Source: Amaricoccus sp003258405 (GTDB lineage Bacteria > Pseudomonadota > Alphaproteobacteria > Rhodobacterales > Rhodobacteraceae). From it: 64,000 nt of DNA. Position numbers and translations under genes: made by a program. The notes under the pieces were generated by a model, which was not told the DNA's origin, ran no database searches, and was given only the letters and a program-made list of their open reading frames with translations. The DNA lies in assembly GCF_043226085.1 (NCBI RefSeq), contig NZ_CP171225.1:1798001-1862000 (forward strand). The letters are read 5' to 3'. Shown in pieces: positions 52,299 through 60,061 of this stretch (position 1 is its first letter; every line of letters begins with the position of its first letter).

Positions 52299-52763
52299 AT
52301 GCGCCATTTTGACCTTACCCCGCTCTATCGCTCTTCCGTCGGTTTCGACCGTCTCGCCAATGTGCTTGACCAGGTGATGGCCGGTGACGTGAGCCAGAAC
52401 ACCTATCCGCCCTACAACATCGAGAAGACCGGCGATGCGACCTATCGTATCACGATCGCGGTCGCGGGCTTCGCCGAAGACGAGCTCACGATCGAGAGCC
52501 GTGAAGGCCAGCTCGTTGTGTCGGGTCGCAAGACCGAGACCGAAGAGGACAAGAAGGGCACCTTCCTGCACCGCGGCATCGCGACCCGCGCTTTCGAGCG
52601 CCGGTTCCAGCTTGCCGACCATGTGCGCGCCGTGGAGGCCGCGACCGAGAACGGCCTGCTCCACATCGACCTCGTGCGTGAGGTTCCCGAAGCGCTGAAG
52701 CCGCGCAAGATCGAGATCGCGCGCAAGCAGCCCGCCCTCGAAGGCGCCTCGACGACCGCCTGA
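52299..52763 (+). CDS. Small heat-shock protein Hsp20/IbpA family
   Basis: A 154-residue small heat-shock protein with an alpha-crystallin domain at residues ~38-130. YNIEKTGDATYRITIAVAGF is its first strand set, then GRKTETEEDKKGTFLHRGIA (the L5 loop) and the C-terminal strand NGLLHIDLV. The IXI-like tail KIEI is weak. It prevents aggregation of unfolded proteins. The ATG at 52299 fits both the IbpA-type start MRHFDLTPLYRSSVGFD and the AGGA eight bases upstream. A ROSE-like thermometer and an RpoH-like promoter precede it. Confidence 0.93.
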   Translation: MRHFDLTPLYRSSVGFDRLANVLDQVMAGDVSQNTYPPYNIEKTGDATYRITIAVAGFAEDELTIESREGQLVVSGRKTETEEDKKGTFLHRGIATRAFERRFQLADHVRAVEAATENGLLHIDLVREVPEALKPRKIEIARKQPALEGASTTA

Positions 52764-52829
52764 GGCGGCGGCTCACGGGCGGCGGGACCGGAAGCCGGTC
52801 CCGGCACCCTCATCTCCTGACATGAATGC

Positions 52830-52860
52830 GCCCTGCGGAGCGTCCTCCGCAGGGCTTTTT
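52830..52860 (+). terminator. Intrinsic terminator of hsp20
   Basis: An 11-bp stem (GCCCTGCGGAG with CTCCGCAGGGC) and 4-nt loop are followed by TTTTT. It lies 67 nt after the hsp20 stop. Confidence 0.88.
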
Positions 52861-52901
52861 CGTCTGGCCTCGGCCGCCCCGCCCGCGGTACGGGGCGCAG
52901 G

Positions 52902-55079
52902 TTACATCCCCTCGATGGGGCCGAGCTTCAGGAAGTGGGTCTCGCCCGAGCTGTCGTCGACGCCGTCGTTGTCGGTGACGGCATAGGCATATCCCGCGGC
53001 ATCGACCGTGAAGCCCTCGATCTTGTCGACCACATAGCCCTTCGCGGCCTTCTTGAGGTCGGGCAGGAAGTCGCGCACCTCCGTCTTCGTCACCAGCGGC
53101 AGATCGCCCCCGAGCGGCGCGGGCCGCATCTCGGCCAGCGGCACGCGGTAGAGCTTCTTGATCTTCGCCGCCGCGCCGGTCTGATTGTCCCGCTCGACGA
53201 TATAGGCATCCTCGCCGTAGATGGTGATCTCGCTGATCCCCATCCAGCCGTTGTCGGTCTGGTCAAGCGGATAGCGCACCGCGCCCCACTCCCCGTTCTC
53301 GAGGTTGTAGGAGAGAAGCTTCACCGCGCCCTTCGGGTCATCGGCCCATTCGCGCTGGATCGCGATCCAGAGCACCGGGCCTGCGGAGGCGATGCCTTCG
53401 GAGCCGAAGCGGGTCTCGTTGGCGAGCAGTTCCTCGGGGAAATCGATCTCGTCGGTGATCGCGCCGGTGGCATCGACATGGAAGATCGCGTGCGGCACCT
53501 GCTTGTCGGCATTGCCCTCGTTCGCGATCCAGAAGCCGCCCTTGCCGTCGGGCGTGAGGCCCTCCTGGTCGAGATGCGCGGCCGGAACGCCGTCGCGGGT
53601 CACGCGGATCGCACGGAGGATGCGGGCGGGCGTCGCCTTGGCGTCGATCTCGAAGATCGTCGGCTGACCGCCATAGAAGCTGTCGTTGACCGCATAGAGC
53701 TTGCCGGGCTCCGCGGGATCGGCGGCCAGGCCCGAGAGCGCCCCCCAGCCGGTCAGCGGCGCGAGCCCGGCGGAGGTGATCGAGGGATATTCGGCGGCGG
53801 CATCCTGGAGCTCGTAGAGCATCACATGCGACCGCGCGCCGCCATCCTCGACCAGATCGCTCTCGTTGGCGGTGACAAGGAGATTGCGCGCGGGGATCGT
53901 CACCGCGCCTTCCGGCGAGATGCCCGAGGGCAGGATCTGCTGGAAGACCGGGGCGCCATCCTCGAGCCGGTAGACCCCGACGATGGAGGCGCGCTCGGCG
54001 AGCACGAAGACGTAGTCCTCGCCGCCGAAATTGCCGGTCGCAAGCCCCTCCGGCTCGACGCCCTTGTTCTCGCTGCGCGTCTCCGGATAGTGGCCGGTCT
54101 CGACCGCGGCGCGCTCGAATTCGGTGCCGCTCTCGAAGGCAAGGCTGCCGTCGCGGTTGAAGATGGAGAAGCCGCGCGACCCGCCCTGGTAGTCGCCTTC
54201 GTTCGCCACCACGAGCTGGCCGGTGCCGAGCCACTTGACCGCGTCGGGCTCGCGCTTCACGCCCTGGAGGCTGCCGGTGAAATCGAGGGTGCCGTCCTCG
54301 ATCACGTCGATGCCGTCGAGATCCACCGCGCCTGCGGAGAAATGCGAGAGCACCGTGCCATCGCGCGCGAGGATCACGATGTGGTTGTTTTCCTGCAGCG
54401 TCAGCGCGATCTCGCCGCTTGCGTTGATGTCGACGAACTCGGGCTCCGGATCCTCGGCGGCGATATCGGCAAGGCCGGTGAGCTCGGCCTTCAGCAGCCC
54501 GCCGCAGTCCGCCGCGCCGTCCTTGAGCGGCACGATCGCGACATACCCGCCCGGAAGCTGCGGCAGCGCGCCGTCATCGAGCTCCTCGTCGCGCTCGTTC
54601 TCGATCGCGACCGCGAGGAAGCTGCCGTCGGGCGCGATGGCGATGCTGTCGGGCTGGCCGCCGAGATCGCAGGTCGCGGTGATCGTCTTCTGGCCGATCG
54701 CGACGCTGGCGAGATGCCCCGAGGGCGCGGTGTAGCTTTCCGAGGTGTTGACCGCGACGAAGGCCGTGTCGTTGCCGAGCACCGCGACGGACGTGGGCTC
54801 GCCGCCCATCGCGAGTGACCCGCCCGCCACCGGCTTCTTCGGATCGGAGATGCCGACGAAGCCGATCGCGCCCTGCGGGCTGTCGCTATAGACGAGGGTC
54901 ATGCCGTCTTCGGTCGCGGCGATGATCTCCGCCGAGGTCTCGGTCATCGGATCGGCATCGGCGGCCAGATTCTCCGGCACGGCGAAGGTCGCGATGCGGT
55001 TGAAGGCCGTTTCGGCCCGGACGGGCAGCGCGGCCGCGAGAGCGGCCAGGGACACGGCCCCGGCGAGCTTCATTTGCAT
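52902..55079 (-). CDS. Secreted esterase-like/phytase-family beta-propeller protein
   Basis: A 725-residue exported protein with a signal peptide (residues ~1-22, ending PVRAETA). The N-terminal half (~30-400) has beta-propeller-like repeats (PDSIAIAPDGSFLAVAIEN, GVEPEGLATGNFGG). The C-terminal part (~430-725) matches the 'esterase-like activity of phytase' domain (LSGLAADPAEPGKLYAVND, HLDQEGLTPDGKGGFWIANEG-like, RFGSEGIAS, GFTVDAAGYAYAVTDNDGVDDSSGET). It is probably periplasmic. Phosphoesterase activity is a family guess, not proven. The PAP2-like gene ends 17 bp upstream in the same direction. Confidence 0.8.
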   Translation of the reverse strand: MQMKLAGAVSLAALAAALPVRAETAFNRIATFAVPENLAADADPMTETSAEIIAATEDGMTLVYSDSPQGAIGFVGISDPKKPVAGGSLAMGGEPTSVAVLGNDTAFVAVNTSESYTAPSGHLASVAIGQKTITATCDLGGQPDSIAIAPDGSFLAVAIENERDEELDDGALPQLPGGYVAIVPLKDGAADCGGLLKAELTGLADIAAEDPEPEFVDINASGEIALTLQENNHIVILARDGTVLSHFSAGAVDLDGIDVIEDGTLDFTGSLQGVKREPDAVKWLGTGQLVVANEGDYQGGSRGFSIFNRDGSLAFESGTEFERAAVETGHYPETRSENKGVEPEGLATGNFGGEDYVFVLAERASIVGVYRLEDGAPVFQQILPSGISPEGAVTIPARNLLVTANESDLVEDGGARSHVMLYELQDAAAEYPSITSAGLAPLTGWGALSGLAADPAEPGKLYAVNDSFYGGQPTIFEIDAKATPARILRAIRVTRDGVPAAHLDQEGLTPDGKGGFWIANEGNADKQVPHAIFHVDATGAITDEIDFPEELLANETRFGSEGIASAGPVLWIAIQREWADDPKGAVKLLSYNLENGEWGAVRYPLDQTDNGWMGISEITIYGEDAYIVERDNQTGAAAKIKKLYRVPLAEMRPAPLGGDLPLVTKTEVRDFLPDLKKAAKGYVVDKIEGFTVDAAGYAYAVTDNDGVDDSSGETHFLKLGPIEGM

Positions 55080-55096
55080 GGGGAACTCCTTCTCGG

Positions 55097-55837
55097 TCAG
55101 CGCTTCTCTTGGGTGCCACGTGCGACACCCTCATGACGCCTTCGTGTCAGTTCGGTGTCGTCAGGGCAATGGCCGGTGCGCGGCCCCCGCAACTGGACGT
55201 CGCGGCGCGCGCGGGTGCCCTCGTGTGCCGCGAAGCCCTGCCAGCGGCCGGTGATCGCAGGGCTCGCGCCGATGCGGATCCCGGCGGCAGGGCGCAGGCG
55301 GGTCATACCGAGTTCAGGCGACACGCGGACGGAACACGCGATGGCGGCGCTGCAGCCGGCGCCAGGCAAGGACGATCCGGCGCCCAGCGCGAGCAGCGGG
55401 CCGGCATAGGGCACGAAGGCGCCGCATTCGCGCACCAGATAGCTCGCGCCATGGACCGCCGCGGCAGTGTGGCCGGAGGGAAAGCCTCGGGTCGAACCGC
55501 CAGGGCGGAGATTGATCTCCGCGGCACCGAGCCCGTTCTTCAGCCCGTGCACCACCGCCATGTTGCCGGCAAACCGCGCGGCATAATCTCCGAAATCCCC
55601 GCGCAGCACGGCGCAGGCGGTGCCGAGAACCGGCAGCGCGATCTGGATGCTGTCTCCGAGCCGTTCGTTGCGCGCCCCGACCGCCGAGGCGGCCTGAAGC
55701 ATGGCGATGACGCAGATCGCGGCCGCGATCTGCTGGCGCGTCCGTCGGCGGATCCGGGCGATGGGCGGCGCGAGGCCGTGGCGGAGAGCCGGAAGCATTT
55801 CGGGCGGGACATCCGATTCCACTTGCTGCATCTGCAT
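55097..55837 (-). CDS. PAP2-type phosphatase-like protein with atypical C-terminus
   Basis: A 246-residue protein whose first ~145 residues look like a PAP2/acid-phosphatase-type membrane enzyme. There is a hydrophobic segment (AAAICVIAMLQAASAVGA), a Lys...Arg-Pro stretch (KNGLGAAEINLRP) and the central PSGH motif in GFPSGHTAAAVHGAS. The third PAP2 motif, SRxxxxxHxxxD, is not visible in any frame. The last ~85 residues are Arg-rich and unlike the family. It may be truncated by frameshift or recombination, or inactive. Confidence 0.6.
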   Translation of the reverse strand: MQMQQVESDVPPEMLPALRHGLAPPIARIRRRTRQQIAAAICVIAMLQAASAVGARNERLGDSIQIALPVLGTACAVLRGDFGDYAARFAGNMAVVHGLKNGLGAAEINLRPGGSTRGFPSGHTAAAVHGASYLVRECGAFVPYAGPLLALGAGSSLPGAGCSAAIACSVRVSPELGMTRLRPAAGIRIGASPAITGRWQGFAAHEGTRARRDVQLRGPRTGHCPDDTELTRRRHEGVARGTQEKR

Positions 55838-55931
55838 CCAGCTAGCGGCCGTGCCTGACGGTTCGATGACGACGTCACGACATCTCCGTCACAGGCTCCC
55901 GGAGCCGCCCGCGCCCTGCGGGCGCCAGAGC

Positions 55932-56405
55932 CTATCCCCGCTCGCGCAGGAGCCGCGCCTTCTGACGCTGCCAGTCGCGCTTGGCTTCCGTCGCGCGCTT
56001 GTCGGCCATCTTCTTGCCCTTGGCGATGCCGAGCTGGAGCTTGGCCCGGCCCTTCTCGTTGAAGTAGAGCCGGAGCGGCACGATGGTCATGCCCTCGCGC
56101 GCCGTGCCCTGCCAGAGCTTGGCAAGCTCGCGGCGATTGACCAGAAGCTTGCGGCGACGGCGCTCGTCATGGCCGAAGGTCTTGGCCTGGGCATAGGCGG
56201 GGATGTAGCCGTTGATGAGCCACAGTTCGCCGTCCTCGACCGAGGCATAGCTCTCGGCGATGTTGGCCTTGCCGGTGCGCAGGCTCTTCACCTCGGATCC
56301 CTCGAGCACGATCCCCGCCTCGAGGTCATCCTCGATGAAGTAATCGTGCCGGGCCCGGCGGTTCTCTGCGACAATCTTGAGCTTCGGATCGGTCTTGGGT
56401 GCCAT
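55932..56405 (-). CDS. smpB: SsrA-binding protein SmpB
   Basis: A 157-residue SmpB, the tmRNA partner that rescues stalled ribosomes. Clear stretches are IVAENRRARHDYFIEDDLEAG, LEGSEVKSLRTGKANIAESY, LINGYIPAY, HDERRRRKLLVNRREL and the basic C-terminal tail KGKKMADKRATEAKRDW. Start at 56405. Normal length. It is usually adjacent to dapA in related genomes, but three other genes lie between them here. Confidence 0.95.
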   Translation of the reverse strand: MAPKTDPKLKIVAENRRARHDYFIEDDLEAGIVLEGSEVKSLRTGKANIAESYASVEDGELWLINGYIPAYAQAKTFGHDERRRRKLLVNRRELAKLWQGTAREGMTIVPLRLYFNEKGRAKLQLGIAKGKKMADKRATEAKRDWQRQKARLLRERG

Positions 56406-56587
56406 GACGCTCGTATGTAGTCGTCCGGCCTGTTCGCGTCCAGATGGACCATGTCATTAACGAAACGCTAACGAAGTCACTTCCCGGACGGGTAAACAAG
56501 AGGTTAAAACTTCCGTCATGCGGGTAGCCCGTCGCCGTAGCGGCCGGGACACCCGGCTCAGGGTGGCAGCAGTCGGAGGGGGGGCCG

Positions 56588-57091
56588 ATGAGCAGTGTGA
56601 TTAGTTTTCCGATCGAACGGGCGCGCAAGGCGGGCGAGAGCATCCCCGCGATCGTCGCGGTCCGCGGTTGCGAGATCCGCCAGTTCCTGCGGCCGGTAGC
56701 GATACCCGAACGCGCAAGCGAGCCGCTGGCCCTGCCGCTGCGGGCCGAGCGCCGGCGCCGGGTCCCGGAATGGAAACCCGTGCCGCCGCTCCCGGACGAG
56801 CAGAAGCTGATGCCGATGGCCCGTGCCCGCGGCCTCACCCCGGCGCAGACCTGCGAGGAAATCAGCATCCTGTTGCGGATTTCCGACCAGAAGCTTGCGG
56901 TCCAGATGCTCATCGCGCTCATCGGCGCGAGCAACACCCACACGCCGCTGCCGCATGGATGGCCGCGGGTGATGTATGCGATCCGGGGCCGGATCAGCCT
57001 GCACGTGGGCGTCGGCCGGACCGATACCGCGCCGCTGCTCGCGGGCATCCGCCAGCTTTTGGCAGAAGAGACCGACACCGCCTGGGCGTGA
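56588..57091 (+). CDS. Hypothetical protein, 167 residues
   Basis: No family recognised. The N-terminal third is Arg/Pro-rich (ESIPAIVAVRGCEIRQFLRP, RRRRVPEWKPVPPLPDEQK), followed by a helical region (LTPAQTCEEISILLRISDQK, LAVQMLIALIGASN) and an end GRISLHVGVGRTD. There are no membrane segments or signal peptide. A GGAGGGGGG ribosome-binding site precedes the ATG. The helical part is reminiscent of small regulatory proteins, but this is not firm. First gene of the accessory segment between smpB and dapA. Confidence 0.65.
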   Translation: MSSVISFPIERARKAGESIPAIVAVRGCEIRQFLRPVAIPERASEPLALPLRAERRRRVPEWKPVPPLPDEQKLMPMARARGLTPAQTCEEISILLRISDQKLAVQMLIALIGASNTHTPLPHGWPRVMYAIRGRISLHVGVGRTDTAPLLAGIRQLLAEETDTAWA

Positions 57092-57100
57092 AGCCGGGCG

Positions 57101-57853
57101 CTAGTTGCGATCGAGGATGAGATCGACGCGCATGCCGAGGCCGTCCTCCGGGTAGCCCATGGCGCCGAGCGGCCAGAGCAGCCGAAGCGTGTCGCACAGG
57201 GAATCGTCGATCTCGGCGGCATTGGCGGAAACCGGGATCGAGAAGGCCGCAAGCTCCTCCGGGCCCAACTGCCGGGGACGCAGGGCCGTGGCGGTCGCGC
57301 CGTCCTCGAAACGGCAGAGCGAGAACTGCGTCTCGCGATTGTAGGGCAGACTCACGAAGCCATACTGCAGATCGCCGCCACCTGCGGGCCGCGACACCAC
57401 AAGCACCTGGAAGAACGGGCCGTCGGGATTGTCGCGATCCTCGAGAGAGCCGATCAAATCCGGATCGCCGTCGCCGGTCATGTCGAAGTGCAGGACATCG
57501 ACCCCCTTCCGGTAGGACCGGTTGCCCCACATGTAATCGGCCAGCTGCCAGAAATCGGCGTCGCTGACCCCTGCGGTTCCGCCGGGCGGAGCGTCCAGCG
57601 CGGCATAGAGGGCCTGGGCCTCGGCGAAACGGCCCTCCGCACCGGCAAGATCGCCCGCCTCGCAGGCCGAGAGCCCAGCCCCCAGGGCTGCGTCGAGCGC
57701 CACCGCCCGGCCCTCCTCGATGCCGCCCTCCGACAGCGCCTGATCGTAGGCCTCGACCACCGCGTAGCATTCCCCGACATCCTCGAGGGCCGACGCCGGC
57801 GCAGACAGGAGCAGGAGCGGCAGGATCGCCGCAGGCAGATGATGACGCCGCAT
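57101..57853 (-). CDS. Secreted protein with FG-GAP/EF-like aspartate motif, function unknown
   Basis: A 250-residue exported protein (signal peptide ~1-22, cleavage near ASALE). The middle carries a calcium-type motif FDMTGDGDPDLIG (residues ~123-135), seen in FG-GAP and dockerin-like repeats. Two cysteines lie near the N-terminus (GECYAVV, LSACEAG) and more near the end (SLCRF, SLCDTL), consistent with disulfides in the periplasm. A helical region (residues ~25-85) resembles a tetratricopeptide-like stretch. No enzyme family is recognised. Convergent with the 167-residue hypothetical (9 bp between stops). Confidence 0.65.
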   Translation of the reverse strand: MRRHHLPAAILPLLLLSAPASALEDVGECYAVVEAYDQALSEGGIEEGRAVALDAALGAGLSACEAGDLAGAEGRFAEAQALYAALDAPPGGTAGVSDADFWQLADYMWGNRSYRKGVDVLHFDMTGDGDPDLIGSLEDRDNPDGPFFQVLVVSRPAGGGDLQYGFVSLPYNRETQFSLCRFEDGATATALRPRQLGPEELAAFSIPVSANAAEIDDSLCDTLRLLWPLGAMGYPEDGLGMRVDLILDRN

Positions 57854-58018
57854 GGCCTCTCCCCCCGTTCGCCGCGGCCCGCCCGAGAGGAGGCGACGGC
57901 CGCAAAGACCAGCAGCCTCACCCCGCGCGGGTTAGCAAACGGTGAAGGGCCTCCAAGCTTCGCGAATCCCGCCGATGTGTTAACGTCTCGCGATTGTTCG
58001 ACAGACATTGCAGGACGC

Positions 58019-60001
58019 ATGGCTTCCGATCCCCAGATCGAACGGATCAACGAGATCTCCCAGCTCGCCCGCACGGCGTGGTTCTCGCTTCTCGGCTATC
58101 TCGTCTTCGTCGGCATCACGCTCCTCGGCGTCGAGGATGCCGATTTCTTCGTTCCCTCCCGCCAGACCCAGCTGCCGCTGGTCAATGTCTCCATCCCCAC
58201 CGCGAGCTTCTTCGTGACCGCCCCCGTGCTCGGCGCGGCGCTCTATGTCTATCTGCATCTCTTCCTCATCAAGCTCTGGGAGGCCCACGCGGAGGCCGGC
58301 AGCCGCGCCGAGGATCCGCTCCACAACTGGCTCGTCAACGATTTTGCCCTGCGTCTGCGCCGCGACCCGAAGGTCCTGCGCCGCCCGCTCGGCTGGCTCA
58401 CCGGCTTCACCACCCGCGCGCTCGTCTGGCTCGCGGGCCCGATCGTACTCACTTACGCCTGGTGGCGATCGATGCCCGCCCACAACGAATGGCTGACGTT
58501 GCTCATCGCCCTATGTCTCGGCCTTTCGCTTCTGGCGGGTTTCACCAGCTGGTGGACAGCCTGGGAGCGGCTGCGCCAGCGCCGGCTCGACAGAAGCTCC
58601 CCCTGGCGCCGCTGGTGGCGCCCGCCGCTGGCCGCAGGGGTCGGCGCCTTGCTGCTCGGCACGAGCTGGCTCCGCACCGAGGGAGGATTCGCACCGACCA
58701 CCGCATGGGTCATCGATCAGATCGACAGGCTGCGGGGCGCCGAAACCCGCCTGTTGCAAGGATGTGAGCCCTGGGGCGACATCCTCGGCCCGCACCTGCC
58801 GGAGATCCAGGATTGCTACGACAAACGGGGCAAGAAACGCGCCCCCGACGAAGTCCGCGCGATCCGCATTGCACGCATGGTTCCGGGAGACGACAACCGG
58901 CTTGTCCGAAGCCTCCGCAGGCACTTCGGCCGCTGGCTGGACGACAACTGGCTGCCGCTGGCGCAGACTGACCTTGCGGACGATGCCCTCGTCCCGCTGC
59001 CGCCGGATTGGCGGAACTTCCAGATCGCCCGACGTGGCTTCCGCGAAGCCTGGTGCAGGCGCGAGGGGCTCGACATGACGATCTGTGATCATCACAGCGA
59101 CGGGGATCGCCCATCCCCACCCCATGTCGCGACGGCCCGCACAGCATATTGCCAGGCAAACGGCATCGCGGCGGGCGATCCCTGCCCGACTGCGTTCGCA
59201 AGCCTCGACACCCGGTTCGACCGGGAGTGGCTGCAGGAGCGCGCGTCCCTCCGGGCAAGCCTTCCTTCCCTTGATCTGTCGCGAAAGGACCTCCGCAGAA
59301 TGTCCGCACCGCGCGCTTTGCTCGTCGGGGCGGATCTCACAGGGGCGCAGATGGAGGGGGCGGACCTTATAAGGGCGCAGATGGAGGGGGCGATCCTCAG
59401 TGGGGCGCAGATGGAGGGGGCGGTCCTCAGTGGGGCGCAGATGGAGGGGGCGGACCTTATAAGGGCGCAGATGGAGGAGGCGGTCCTCATAAGGGCGCAG
59501 ATGGAGGGGGCGATCCTCAGTGGGGCGCAGATGGAGGGGGCGGACCTCAGTGGGGCGCAGATGGAGAGGGCGTTCCTCATAGGGGCGCAGATGGAGGGGG
59601 CGATCCTCAGTGGGGCGCAGATGGAGGGGGCGGACCTTATAAGGGCGCAGCTCAGATCCGCGAAATGGGCGGGTGCTCGAACAGGCTCACCCGCCCATTT
59701 CGCGGATCTTCGCGGCGCACAAGAGCTGACGCAAGACCAGCTTGATTACATGATCGGCAACGCGATGACCTTGCTTCCGGAGACGCTGAGCGACGGCAGC
59801 GTGCCAAGGCTCAGGACCTGCTGGGAGCGCAAGCCCCGGTTCTACGACAGCATGGTTCGGATATGGCACAAGCGTTTCGATTTCGATGAATGGCAGATCA
59901 GCGAAGAGTTTCTCTGCCAGCGTCATCCCCCCATCGAAACCGGCATCCGCCTCTCCCTCGACGCGCCCTACCCTGAGGGTCATCCGCTGGCAGAGAACTG
60001 A
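58019..60001 (+). CDS. Membrane-anchored pentapeptide-repeat protein
   Basis: A 660-residue protein. Residues ~20-218 hold about five transmembrane segments (including WFSLLGYLVFVGITLLG and WLTLLIALCLGLSLLAG). A soluble linker follows (~220-430, rich in Trp, Cys and Arg). Residues 443-542 are ten near-identical decapeptides, each two pentapeptides (AQMEG plus A-[DIVF]-L-[IS]-[RG]), which form a right-handed beta-helix. The C-terminal ~115 residues contain conserved-looking Trp/Cys (RTCWERKPRFYDSM, FLCQRHPP). ATG at 58019 with AGGA upstream. Function is unknown; other pentapeptide proteins bind gyrase or act in effector or toxin systems. Confidence 0.75.
   Translation: MASDPQIERINEISQLARTAWFSLLGYLVFVGITLLGVEDADFFVPSRQTQLPLVNVSIPTASFFVTAPVLGAALYVYLHLFLIKLWEAHAEAGSRAEDPLHNWLVNDFALRLRRDPKVLRRPLGWLTGFTTRALVWLAGPIVLTYAWWRSMPAHNEWLTLLIALCLGLSLLAGFTSWWTAWERLRQRRLDRSSPWRRWWRPPLAAGVGALLLGTSWLRTEGGFAPTTAWVIDQIDRLRGAETRLLQGCEPWGDILGPHLPEIQDCYDKRGKKRAPDEVRAIRIARMVPGDDNRLVRSLRRHFGRWLDDNWLPLAQTDLADDALVPLPPDWRNFQIARRGFREAWCRREGLDMTICDHHSDGDRPSPPHVATARTAYCQANGIAAGDPCPTAFASLDTRFDREWLQERASLRASLPSLDLSRKDLRRMSAPRALLVGADLTGAQMEGADLIRAQMEGAILSGAQMEGAVLSGAQMEGADLIRAQMEEAVLIRAQMEGAILSGAQMEGADLSGAQMERAFLIGAQMEGAILSGAQMEGADLIRAQLRSAKWAGARTGSPAHFADLRGAQELTQDQLDYMIGNAMTLLPETLSDGSVPRLRTCWERKPRFYDSMVRIWHKRFDFDEWQISEEFLCQRHPPIETGIRLSLDAPYPEGHPLAEN
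59345..59644 (+). repeat. Ten tandem 30-bp units (minisatellite) in the pentapeptide gene
   Basis: Units begin every 30 bp from 59345 to 59615, with a partial eleventh at 59645. The core GCGCAGATGGAGGGGGCG is nearly invariant; variation is mostly in bases 17-30, where two main forms alternate (GACCTTATAA and ATCCTCAGTG types). Because 30 is a multiple of three, copy-number change keeps the reading frame. Confidence 0.95.
59654..59709 (+). repeat. Perfect 22-bp inverted repeat inside the pentapeptide gene
   Basis: The arms 59654-59675 and 59688-59709 are exact reverse complements (first 10 bases AGATCCGCGA) separated by a 12-nt loop. It directly follows the minisatellite and is translated in-frame. 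Such a long perfect palindrome is unlikely by chance within a coding sequence. Confidence 0.9.
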
Positions 60002-60061
60002 TCCGCCGATGCGCCCACGCCACGGCGGGGCTCGCCCGCAAGCGGTCGCCTCGCCCGCGGC

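Noticed and set aside
59345..59644. CRISPR array
   Set aside because: The 30-bp units are directly contiguous without spacers and are translated in-frame as pentapeptides.
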